Positions 25,045 to 32,066 of a stretch of 40,828 bases of DNA are shown one piece after another. How positions within the stretch are numbered: position 1 is the stretch's first letter; each line of letters begins with the position of its first letter. The translations under genes were made by a program, and so were the position numbers. The DNA comes from Pseudomonadota bacterium (GTDB taxonomy: Bacteria; Pseudomonadota; Alphaproteobacteria; Rhizobiales; Xanthobacteraceae): assembly GCA_023387695.1 (NCBI GenBank), contig JAEWHT010000090.1, positions 1 to 40,828 on the forward strand, written 5' to 3'. The notes beneath the pieces are model-generated. The model was given only the letters and a program-made list of their open reading frames with translations, searched no databases and had not been told where the DNA came from.

Positions 25045-26475
25045 TTGACCCTCGTCAATGACGCGGGGAACGACCGGGCGTTTAATCCGGCAATTGAAAC
25101 CTGGATGCAGAGTGCGATGTCGGAGTTCAACGCTCCCCAACCCGACGTGACATTGCTTCTCGATATGGACGGCGTCATTCGCGAAGTGACGCTGGCCCCC
25201 GCCATGTCCAAGGAAAACATCGATGCCTGGGTAGGACGTCCGTGGTCGGACGTCGTGGGCGGCGCTGCCGACAAAATCCAGCGCATGATGCAGGACACGC
25301 AGCGCACCGGCATCTCGGCGTTCCGCCAGATCACGCAGAAATTCCCGAGCGGCCTTGAGCTCCCGATGGAGTTCACGACGGTGCTGCTCGGCGGCCGCGC
25401 GGGCATGCTTGCGATCGGCAAGAATCTGCAGGCGGTCGCCGAACTGCAGGCGCGGCTGATCTCCGCGCAGCAGACGATCGAGCGCGATTACTGGAAGCTC
25501 CGCGAAATCGAAACGCGATATCGCCTGGTGATCGAAGATTCCAACGACGCAGTCCTGCTGGTCAAGGTCGCCGATCTGCGCGTCGTCGAAGCGAACCGGA
25601 CTGCTGCCAACGCGCTGGCCGGGACGGGACGTCGCAAGGAAGGCCTGGTCGGCCGCGACTTCATTCAGGAAATCGCCGCCAAGGACCGCGAGCCAATCGA
25701 GTTGATGCTGCGCCGGGTGCGAGACCAGGGCAAAGCGCCGGGAATCGTGGTTCATCTCGGCACGGAAGGCACGCCGTGGACGCTGCGCGGTTCCTTGATG
25801 ACGCAGGAATCAACGCCTGTGTTTCTCCTGCAGATGACCCCGATCGGAAAGCCGACCGGGGCATCCGTTCCCGAGCACGAAGATCTCGAAGGATTACTCG
25901 ATCGCCTTCCCGACGCGGTGGCGATCATCGACGACAGTGGCGAGATCAAACGCGCCAATCGTGCCTTCACCGAGCTCGTCGAGATCGGTTCAACTGGAGC
26001 GGCTACGGGCGAAAATCTCGGCCGCTGGCTGTCACGCCCTGGCGCCGATCTGTCCGTGCTGATTTCGAACATCCAACGGCACGGAATGGTGCGACTGCTC
26101 TCGACCACGGTGCAGGGCGAGCTCGGCACTGAAACCGAGATCGAGATTTCCGCATCCGGCTATCAACACGGTGGCGACAACCGAATCGTTCTGGTCTTGC
26201 GGAACGTGGCGCGACGGCTTTCGCCGAGCCCCGAGAGCGACAGCCTGCGAACAGCGCTGTCGTCGATGAACGAGACCGTCGGCAAGACGCCGTTGCGAAA
26301 ACTGGTCAAGAGCACTGTCGAGGTGGTCGAGCAGTACTACGTACGTGCCGCACTGCAGCTTGCCGATGGCAACCGGACGACCGCAGCGGAAATCCTGGGG
26401 TTGAGTCGGCAGAGCCTTTACGCCAAACTCGACCGGTATAATATTGAAGACAAAGAACCGGGCAGCACCGGATAG
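25045..26475 (+). CDS. ppsR2: Photosynthesis regulator PpsR2 (CrtJ family)
   Basis: This second PpsR (476 residues from TTG 25045) has the same architecture as PpsR1: N-terminal PAS-like domain, Q-linker helix (LISAQQTIERDYWKLREIE), two PAS domains (about 155-255 and 275-390) and a FIS-type HTH (NRTTAAEILGLSRQSLYAKL). It contains no cysteine, so a thiol redox switch like that of CrtJ is not possible. It lies directly before bphP, 23 bp away, as in Bradyrhizobium and Rhodopseudomonas palustris, where the phytochrome antagonises PpsR2 in far-red light. The start is uncertain: ATGs at 25105 and 25117 exist, but the residues before them align with the PpsR1 N-terminus. No clear ribosome site is seen at 25045. 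Confidence 0.9.
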   Translation: MTLVNDAGNDRAFNPAIETWMQSAMSEFNAPQPDVTLLLDMDGVIREVTLAPAMSKENIDAWVGRPWSDVVGGAADKIQRMMQDTQRTGISAFRQITQKFPSGLELPMEFTTVLLGGRAGMLAIGKNLQAVAELQARLISAQQTIERDYWKLREIETRYRLVIEDSNDAVLLVKVADLRVVEANRTAANALAGTGRRKEGLVGRDFIQEIAAKDREPIELMLRRVRDQGKAPGIVVHLGTEGTPWTLRGSLMTQESTPVFLLQMTPIGKPTGASVPEHEDLEGLLDRLPDAVAIIDDSGEIKRANRAFTELVEIGSTGAATGENLGRWLSRPGADLSVLISNIQRHGMVRLLSTTVQGELGTETEIEISASGYQHGGDNRIVLVLRNVARRLSPSPESDSLRTALSSMNETVGKTPLRKLVKSTVEVVEQYYVRAALQLADGNRTTAAEILGLSRQSLYAKLDRYNIEDKEPGSTG

Positions 26476-26498
26476 CGAGGAAACATTAGGGGGGTTAG

Positions 26499-28676
26499 TT
26501 GACCTCGGTCCCTCTTGCATCGCCAGCCTTCGGACAGGCGACGCTCGCCAATTGCGAGCGCGAGCAGATTCACCTTGCAGGCTCGATCCAACCCCATGGC
26601 GCGCTTCTCATCGTGCAGGAGCCCGACAATATCGTCATTCAGGCGAGCGCCAACGCCAGCGAAATTTTGAAGCTTAGCCCAGTCGTCGGCCGCCCGCTGT
26701 CCGATTTCGACGGCAATCTGCTGCTGCAAATCCTGCCGCACCTGTCAGGTCCGCTGCACTCAAAGCCGATGACGGTTCGCTGCAGCCTTGGCAGCCCGCA
26801 GCAGCGCTTCGACTGCACGGTCCATCGCCCGTCGAACGGCGGCCTCATGCTGGAACTCGAGCCCGCCGCTGCATCGGCTGATCCGACGCCCGCGCTCGAC
26901 GGCGCCTTTCACCGTATCACCTCCTCATCATCGCTACGTGCTCTCTGTGACGAGACCGCTGCGATCTTCAAGGAGATCACCGGCTACGACCGCGTGATGG
27001 TCTATCGCTTCGATGACGAAGGACACGGCGAAATTTTTTCCGAGCGACGGCGCCCGGACCTCGAAGCGTTCCTCGGCAACCGCTATCCGGCATCCGACAT
27101 TCCGCAGATCGCCCGCAAGCTCTACGAGCGCAACCGTGTCCGCCTGCTCGTCGACGTCAATTACACACCGGTGCCGTTGCAGCCGCGCCTCTCGCCGTTG
27201 AACGGCCGCGATCTCGACATGTCCTTGAGCTGCCTGCGCAGCATGTCGCCGATCCACCAGAAATATCTGCAGAACATGGGGGTCGGCGCAACGCTGGTCT
27301 GCTCCCTGATGGTCTGCAATCGGCTGTGGGGGCTCGTCGCCTGCCATCATTACTCCCCGCGCTTCATTCCTTTCGATATGAGAGCCGTGTGCGAGGCACT
27401 GGCGGAAGCTTGTGCGATCCGGATCGCCGCGCTCGAAAGCTTCGCGCAGAGCCAGTCCGAGCTCGTGGTGCGCAGGCTCGAACAACGCCTGATCGAAGCC
27501 GTGTCACGCGACGGCGATTGGCAAACCGCCCTGTTTGACGGCGCGCAGTCGTTACTCCAGCCGCTAAGCGCTTCCGGCGCGGCACTCTTGTTCGAGGGAC
27601 AGGTCACCACGACCGGTGATGTCCCCGGGACGCAACGGATCCGCGAGATCGGCGCATGGCTTGATCGCAAGCGAACGGAACGGACAGCCCAGAGACCCGA
27701 AAACTTCGCGACCGCCTCGCTGACGATCGATGAGCCTTCCTTCATCGATCTGCGCTCGGTCGCCAGCGGCCTGATCGCCGCGCCGCTTTCAGCAAGTCCC
27801 GGTGAATATCTGATCTGGTTCAGGCCGGAACGCATCACCACCGTCACCTGGGGCGGCGATCCGCTCAAGGCTGTCATTATCGGCGACGACCCATCCGATC
27901 TCTCGCCGCGCCGATCCTTTGCGCAGTGGCACCAATTGGTGGAAGGCAAATCCGATCCCTGGTCGCTGGCCGAGCTATCCTCGGCGCGTATGATCGGCGA
28001 GACCGTCGCCGACGTCGCACTTCAATTTCGTACGGTGCGGATGGTGATTGCGCAGGATCAACTCGAGACGATCAGCCGCCAGGTCACGCGTTCCGAGCAG
28101 CCGGTCATCATCGCCGATGTCGAGGGACGCATCCTGCTCTTGAACGAGGCCTTCGAGGAGCAATTGCGGGCAGCGCATCCGCATTTGCCTCATCTCCGTG
28201 ACCTCAGCACCTATTTTGCCTCGCCAGCCGAGTTCCGCGCCAACCTTGAGGATATGCTTCGCAACAAGCGGAGCTGGCGCGGTGAATTGCAGATCGACAA
28301 CAAGGGAGCGCAGCCTCGCTCGCTGATGCTGCGCGCCGACCCCGTGATCGGGCCACACGAGCGCGTGCTCGGCTTCGTCATGATCTTCTCCGACCTCAGC
28401 GACCGCAAGGCAGCGGAGACGGCGCGGACCCGTTTCCAGGAGGACATCGCAGGCCCACGACGGCCGAGCCTGCGTCTCGATTCGAGCGCCAGCCTTCTCT
28501 ATCAGGAGCTCGCGGCATCAGCCGTGGAAAATGCCCAGCTCGCGGCGCTCGAGGTCACGCATGGCGCGGAGATCAGCCGGATGCCTGAGATGCTCGACAG
28601 CATTCGCAGCTCCACCAGCCGCACGCTCGACATTCTCGAGCATCTGGTCTGGCACACCTCGCATTCGGACAGCTAG
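26499..28676 (+). CDS. bphP: Bacteriophytochrome without a kinase domain
   Basis: BphP binds biliverdin and switches between red- and far-red-absorbing forms. The start is TTG at 26499 after an AGGGGGG ribosome site, giving 725 residues. Domains: PAS (about 20-125) with the biliverdin-attaching Cys19 (LANCEREQ), GAF (140-310) with Asp200 (YPASDIP), His253 (SPIHQKYL) and His283/284 (ACHHYSPR), and PHY (320-500) with the tongue WGGDP and SPRRSFAQW. A PAS domain follows (about 520-640), then helices resembling a dimerisation region. There is no H-box or ATPase domain, so output is probably by protein-protein contact with PpsR2, as shown for relatives. The stop overlaps the opposing heme oxygenase stop. 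Confidence 0.95.
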   Translation: MTSVPLASPAFGQATLANCEREQIHLAGSIQPHGALLIVQEPDNIVIQASANASEILKLSPVVGRPLSDFDGNLLLQILPHLSGPLHSKPMTVRCSLGSPQQRFDCTVHRPSNGGLMLELEPAAASADPTPALDGAFHRITSSSSLRALCDETAAIFKEITGYDRVMVYRFDDEGHGEIFSERRRPDLEAFLGNRYPASDIPQIARKLYERNRVRLLVDVNYTPVPLQPRLSPLNGRDLDMSLSCLRSMSPIHQKYLQNMGVGATLVCSLMVCNRLWGLVACHHYSPRFIPFDMRAVCEALAEACAIRIAALESFAQSQSELVVRRLEQRLIEAVSRDGDWQTALFDGAQSLLQPLSASGAALLFEGQVTTTGDVPGTQRIREIGAWLDRKRTERTAQRPENFATASLTIDEPSFIDLRSVASGLIAAPLSASPGEYLIWFRPERITTVTWGGDPLKAVIIGDDPSDLSPRRSFAQWHQLVEGKSDPWSLAELSSARMIGETVADVALQFRTVRMVIAQDQLETISRQVTRSEQPVIIADVEGRILLLNEAFEEQLRAAHPHLPHLRDLSTYFASPAEFRANLEDMLRNKRSWRGELQIDNKGAQPRSLMLRADPVIGPHERVLGFVMIFSDLSDRKAAETARTRFQEDIAGPRRPSLRLDSSASLLYQELAASAVENAQLAALEVTHGAEISRMPEMLDSIRSSTSRTLDILEHLVWHTSHSDS

Positions 28677-29347
28677 TTACGGAGCGCTCGCGCAATGTCT
28701 GCCTGCAGCGCGAGCGACAGATCGATGTTCAGCTCGAAGGCCAGCGCACCTTCTTCAACGACGACATCGAAATCCTCGCTTTCATCGCCAGCCCGGTCGA
28801 TGGCGGCCTGATAGTCCGACTTGAACGCTCCGATGTCGGAAATTGCCGGAAAGGCATAGAAGGACAGCGCTTCAGGCGGAAGATCGAGCGAACGGGCAAG
28901 CAGGCGACTGAGAATCTGACCACCGCTGAGATCGCCGAGATAGCGTGCATAGGCGTGGCCGATCAGCCGGCTGCCGTCGCCCTCCGAAGCTGCCATGATG
29001 GCGCTGACATACCGCGTCACCGCGGGCGACTGCTCTTCCTGGCCGAGCGGGAGGTGATGCAGATCTGCGGCTATTGCTCTGGCGCGCTCAAGCTCCGGAC
29101 GCACGATGGGTGCGATCGCAGATGACCAGGCACACGTCGCCAACTGCTGCTCCAGCGCCTGATAGACCGGAAGCAGACTTCGCAGTAGTCGCGCATAGTC
29201 CGCCCGCGTAATGCGTCCTCTCAGGATATCGGCAATGATCCCGGACCGCTCTGCCCGAACATGCAGATCCCGCGTCCGCTCCCGCAACGCTTCCAGAAGG
29301 CTCGCCGGGCGCAACGCGAGCCCGGCGCGATCAGTTCGTTCGAGCAT
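28673..29347 (-). CDS. hmuO: Heme oxygenase (biliverdin-forming)
   Basis: Heme oxygenase opens heme to biliverdin, CO and iron; biliverdin is the chromophore of the adjacent bacteriophytochrome. The 224-residue all-helical protein has the proximal His29 (RTRDLHVRAERSG) and the distal helix glycine motif YLGDLSGGQILSRLL (about 137-151), with Gly138, Asp139 and Gly142-143. The C-terminal region ALAFELNIDLSLAL is typical. It starts 22 bp after the pufM stop on the same strand, so it is likely transcribed with pufBALM. It is convergent with bphP with interlocked stop codons (TAG on each strand within 28673-28676). The symbol hmuO follows usage in Bradyrhizobium. Confidence 0.93.
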   Translation of the reverse strand: MLERTDRAGLALRPASLLEALRERTRDLHVRAERSGIIADILRGRITRADYARLLRSLLPVYQALEQQLATCAWSSAIAPIVRPELERARAIAADLHHLPLGQEEQSPAVTRYVSAIMAASEGDGSRLIGHAYARYLGDLSGGQILSRLLARSLDLPPEALSFYAFPAISDIGAFKSDYQAAIDRAGDESEDFDVVVEEGALAFELNIDLSLALQADIARALRN

Positions 29348-29369
29348 GCAATCCCACCAGCTTCTTGGC

Positions 29370-30296
29370 TTATCGAGGCATTGCCAGACCGTGCTTCACA
29401 CCCCAGTCGAACCAGTTATCGACGACGGTTCCCGACAGTAGGATACCGATGCCGCCGGTCAAGGGGCAAAGCACTGCGAACCACCAGGCCCAGCGATGAA
29501 TGGACTCGGCCGTCGCATTGAATCCCATGGTCCAGCGCCAGAACAATGCACCTCGCTCGAACGCCGTCCCGCGATCGACGACCTGCTCGATCTCGCGCTC
29601 GCCGCCGTAGCGGCTGATCGCGAGCACGGTCGCACCGTGCATGGCAAACAGCAACGCCGAGCCGTAGAGGAAGGCGATCGAGAGCATGTGGAACGGGTTG
29701 TAGAACAGGTTGCCGTGCGTGATCGAGAAATTGTTGGTCCAGTCCAGATGCGGGAAGATTCCGAACGGTACTGCTTCGCTCCAGCTCCCCATCAGGATCG
29801 GCCTGATGAAGCCGAGCACGAGATAGAGCCAGATCGCCGCCGCGAATGCCCAGGACACATGGGTGCCAAGCCCCAGCGCGCGAGCGCGACGATAGGTTCG
29901 CACCCACCACAACAGGATCGACGTTGTCAGGAAGAAGCCGGCCATCAGCCACCACCCGCCTTCCTGCAAGGGCGGGAATATCTGCAGCCCATACTCCGGC
30001 GCCGGCGGCTGCAAAGCGAGCCACGGAAACTGCCGGATGAACTCCAGCGGGCTCCAGTTGACGGACGCCAACATGTTGAGACCGATGATCTCGATCGCAA
30101 CGAAGCCCGCCATGAGCGAGGCAAGACCGAAGAACCCGAGATAGACCGGCCCAATCTGCGAATCGCCGATCTTGCCGAGCCAGTAGTGGTGGCTGCCCTT
30201 CCCAAGGCGCTCCCAGATCCCAGGCTGCAAGGGGATGCCGGGATAGATAGGGCTACGCACTTGGACTTGCGTGAAGATGTTCTGATATTCGGCCAT
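29370..30296 (-). CDS. pufM: Photosynthetic reaction centre subunit M
   Basis: PufM is one half of the reaction-centre core, with five membrane helices. The 308-residue product starts at MAEYQNIF after GGAGGTCGCA; the longer frame to 30308 lacks this site. Cofactor ligands are at the expected places: His183 (accessory bacteriochlorophyll side), His203 (special pair), His220, Glu235 and His267 (non-heme iron). The C-terminus is short (VKHGLAMPR), as in reaction centres without a tetraheme subunit. No pufC follows; the next gene is heme oxygenase. It starts 12 bp after pufL. Confidence 0.98.
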   Translation of the reverse strand: MAEYQNIFTQVQVRSPIYPGIPLQPGIWERLGKGSHHYWLGKIGDSQIGPVYLGFFGLASLMAGFVAIEIIGLNMLASVNWSPLEFIRQFPWLALQPPAPEYGLQIFPPLQEGGWWLMAGFFLTTSILLWWVRTYRRARALGLGTHVSWAFAAAIWLYLVLGFIRPILMGSWSEAVPFGIFPHLDWTNNFSITHGNLFYNPFHMLSIAFLYGSALLFAMHGATVLAISRYGGEREIEQVVDRGTAFERGALFWRWTMGFNATAESIHRWAWWFAVLCPLTGGIGILLSGTVVDNWFDWGVKHGLAMPR

Positions 30297-30308
30297 TGCG
30301 ACCTCCAT

Positions 30309-31154
30309 TCAACCGTGCGGCGACCAGATCGGCACGCTGCGCCACCACTCCCACCAATCCGACCACAGAGCGCCTTCAGGACGTAGCCACGCCGGTCCGC
30401 TGATCACGATGCAGACAGCGCTGAAGAAGACCGCCGACAACGCCAGGAACAGGCCGAGCCGGTGAATTCCGAGCGTGCCGATCGAATAGCCGATCAGGTC
30501 GCGGAACATCGTATTCTCATGCTCCGGCGTTTTGACCTCCTCGCCGCGGCCCGGATTGGTCGACGACAGGATGAGCGAGCCGTGCAACGCCAGCGCGAAA
30601 CAGGTCGTGAAAAAGAAGGTGATCGCGATCATGTGCGCGGGGTTGTAGTGGAAGTTGCCGAACTGGTAGCCGGTGTTCGACACCCAATCGAGATGCGAGA
30701 TGATGCCGTACGGGAAGCCGTAACTCCACGACCCCATCAGGATGGGACGGATCACCTCGAGCGTGAAATAAGCAAAGATAGCGAAGCTAAATGCAAACGG
30801 CACGTGGTAGCCGATCGCAAGCTTCCTGCAGATCTCGACCTCCCGCAGCGCCCAGGAGACGAAAGCGCCGAGCGCGCAGACCGTGATGAGCTGCCAGAAC
30901 CCGCCTTCCGCCAGTGGCGCAAAGGAGAGGCCGTATTGGGCGTCCGGCGGATTGATGCTGATCTGCCAGATATTCCAGGTGGGTCCAAGGGACGCGGCAT
31001 ACAAAATGAGCGACACGCCGATGAACGTGAAGAAGATCGTCGTCACTCCGAAGAAGCCGACATAGAACGGACCGACCCAGAAGTCGAAGAGATCGCCGCC
31101 AATCAGCGTCCCGCCGCGGACCCGGTATTTGCGTTCAAAACTGAGCATGGCCAT
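30309..31154 (-). CDS. pufL: Photosynthetic reaction centre subunit L
   Basis: PufL is the other half of the core. The 281-residue protein begins MAMLSFERKYRVRGGTL, the conserved start, after a GGAGGAATGACCG ribosome site. Ligands expected from the family, counting the initiator Met, are His154, His174 (special pair), His191 and His231 (iron). Five membrane helices are evident. The QB-side segment GYSIGTLGIHRLGL is intact. It follows pufA after about 100 bp that hold a strong hairpin. Confidence 0.98.
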   Translation of the reverse strand: MAMLSFERKYRVRGGTLIGGDLFDFWVGPFYVGFFGVTTIFFTFIGVSLILYAASLGPTWNIWQISINPPDAQYGLSFAPLAEGGFWQLITVCALGAFVSWALREVEICRKLAIGYHVPFAFSFAIFAYFTLEVIRPILMGSWSYGFPYGIISHLDWVSNTGYQFGNFHYNPAHMIAITFFFTTCFALALHGSLILSSTNPGRGEEVKTPEHENTMFRDLIGYSIGTLGIHRLGLFLALSAVFFSAVCIVISGPAWLRPEGALWSDWWEWWRSVPIWSPHG

Positions 31155-31200
31155 CGGTCATTCCTCCGGTGCTAACGATGCGGCCTCGCTGTTGGAATTG

Positions 31201-31243
31201 GGAGCGGGCGAACCGGATCTGCCGTCCGGATTCGCCCGCTTCC
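31201..31243 (-). other. Strong RNA hairpin between pufA and pufL
   Basis: The arms 31201-31217 and 31225-31243 pair along 17 bases with only two single-base bulges, around a 7-base loop (31218-31224). The stem core GCGGGCGAA pairs with TTCGCCCGC. No T-run follows on the transcribed strand, so it is not a classic terminator. The same intercistronic position in Rhodobacter carries hairpins that protect the pufBA segment from 3' decay and raise LH1 over reaction-centre synthesis. Confidence 0.8.
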
Positions 31244-31255
31244 AGGTATCGAGCT

Positions 31256-31444
31256 CTAGCCGAGCTTGAGCGGAGTCGCCGGTTCGGAAATCGACGACGT
31301 CTTTGCCGCACGAGGTCCTTCCAGCCAGTTGAACCGGTTCGTGCTGAGCAGGATGAAGTGAATCACCAATGCCAGTGCGAACAGGAACGTGAACAGGGCA
31401 ACCAGCGTTCTGCGCGGATCGAACAACAACCATAAGCGCCACAT
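31256..31444 (-). CDS. pufA: Light-harvesting 1 alpha polypeptide
   Basis: This 62-residue antenna protein has the LH1 alpha signature: MWRLWLLFDPRRTL at the cytoplasmic face, one membrane helix (about 12-36), the bacteriochlorophyll ligand His29 (VIHFILL) and a Trp downstream (RFNWLEGP) in the expected position. The last 15 or so residues (KTSSISEPATPLKLG) form a polar tail of a type often trimmed after insertion. It lies 14 bp after pufB. Confidence 0.96.
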   Translation of the reverse strand: MWRLWLLFDPRRTLVALFTFLFALALVIHFILLSTNRFNWLEGPRAAKTSSISEPATPLKLG

Positions 31445-31458
31445 AGTCTTCTCCTTCT

Positions 31459-31689
31459 TCAGGTCAGGTAGGAGCTAACGATGCTGGCGTAGTGGATTGC
31501 TCCATCCATCGCCGCCTTATACCCACCGGGACCCGGCAGCCAGGGACGCCACATCCAGGCGAGAATGTGCGCGATGATCGCAATCACCGTGAAGATCACA
31601 AAGCTCGTCATGAAGATGCTGTGGAATTCCTTGGCTTCCGATTCGGTTAGCCCCGACAGAGAGCGTCCCGCATTTGGTACGTCCACCAT
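31459..31689 (-). CDS. pufB: Light-harvesting 1 beta polypeptide with C-terminal extension
   Basis: The first part of the 76-residue product is canonical LH1 beta: LTESEAKEFHSIFM, one membrane helix (about 27-46), His23 and the bacteriochlorophyll ligand His41 (IIAHILAWMWRPWL). Family members often end soon after RPW. Here about 25 more residues follow (GYKAAMDGAIHYASIVSSYL). An AGGAGG ribosome site precedes the ATG. Whether the extension is kept in the mature protein cannot be told from sequence. Confidence 0.95.
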   Translation of the reverse strand: MVDVPNAGRSLSGLTESEAKEFHSIFMTSFVIFTVIAIIAHILAWMWRPWLPGPGGYKAAMDGAIHYASIVSSYLT

Positions 31690-31778
31690 GTGTGGTACCT
31701 CCTATGTTGGCCTTTCGGCCGGATGCCGCCCGAAGCATGAGCGGCGTCGAATGCCATCCCGTTGCCGGCATGGCCACC

Positions 31779-31796
31779 CGTGCGGCGAGCCGCACG
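31779..31796 (-). other. Perfect inverted repeat after the pufQ-like gene
   Basis: CGTGCGGC (31779-31786) and GCCGCACG (31789-31796) are exact inverted repeats around GA, 9 bp past the pufQ-like stop in the direction of transcription. There is no T-run after it, so it would work as an RNA processing or stability element or a pause site rather than a strong terminator. Smaller repeats (GCCGC/GCGGC and ATGCC/GGCAT) follow before pufB. Confidence 0.65.
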
Positions 31797-31805
31797 AATT
31801 CCCTG

Positions 31806-32030
31806 TCACAAGCCGACGAACGACGACGATGCGCAGTTCGCAGCCAGCGCGCTGGTTTCGCCGAGGATCGAGTGATGATGTTGCGTTCCGCCGCTCGCGC
31901 GCGCATTGATGCGCCGGATCGTGACTGGAACAAGGTATGCGGCAAAGCAGACGGCATAGACCACCAGGTACTCGACGCCTGCCTTCGAGCCTGAAGCTGC
32001 GTGACGATGCGTGCCTTCATAGAGCGACAT
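31806..32030 (-). CDS. pufQ: PufQ-like small membrane protein
   Basis: This 74-residue protein has one membrane helix (about residues 18-38, VEYLVVYAVCFAAYLVPVTI), a short N-terminus (MSLYEGTHRHAAS) and a polar tail with a QHHHS patch. It lies between bchZ and pufB, exactly where pufQ sits in Rhodobacter, and the E/Y-rich helix start followed by a Pro is PufQ-like. Overall similarity is low, so the name rests mainly on position. PufQ is thought to influence bacteriochlorophyll supply to the LH/RC complexes. A GGAGAGG site precedes the ATG. Confidence 0.72.
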   Translation of the reverse strand: MSLYEGTHRHAASGSKAGVEYLVVYAVCFAAYLVPVTIRRINARASGGTQHHHSILGETSALAANCASSSFVGL

Positions 32031-32066
32031 CGGCCTCTCCTTCCCGGTTGAATTGCGATTTCCTGT

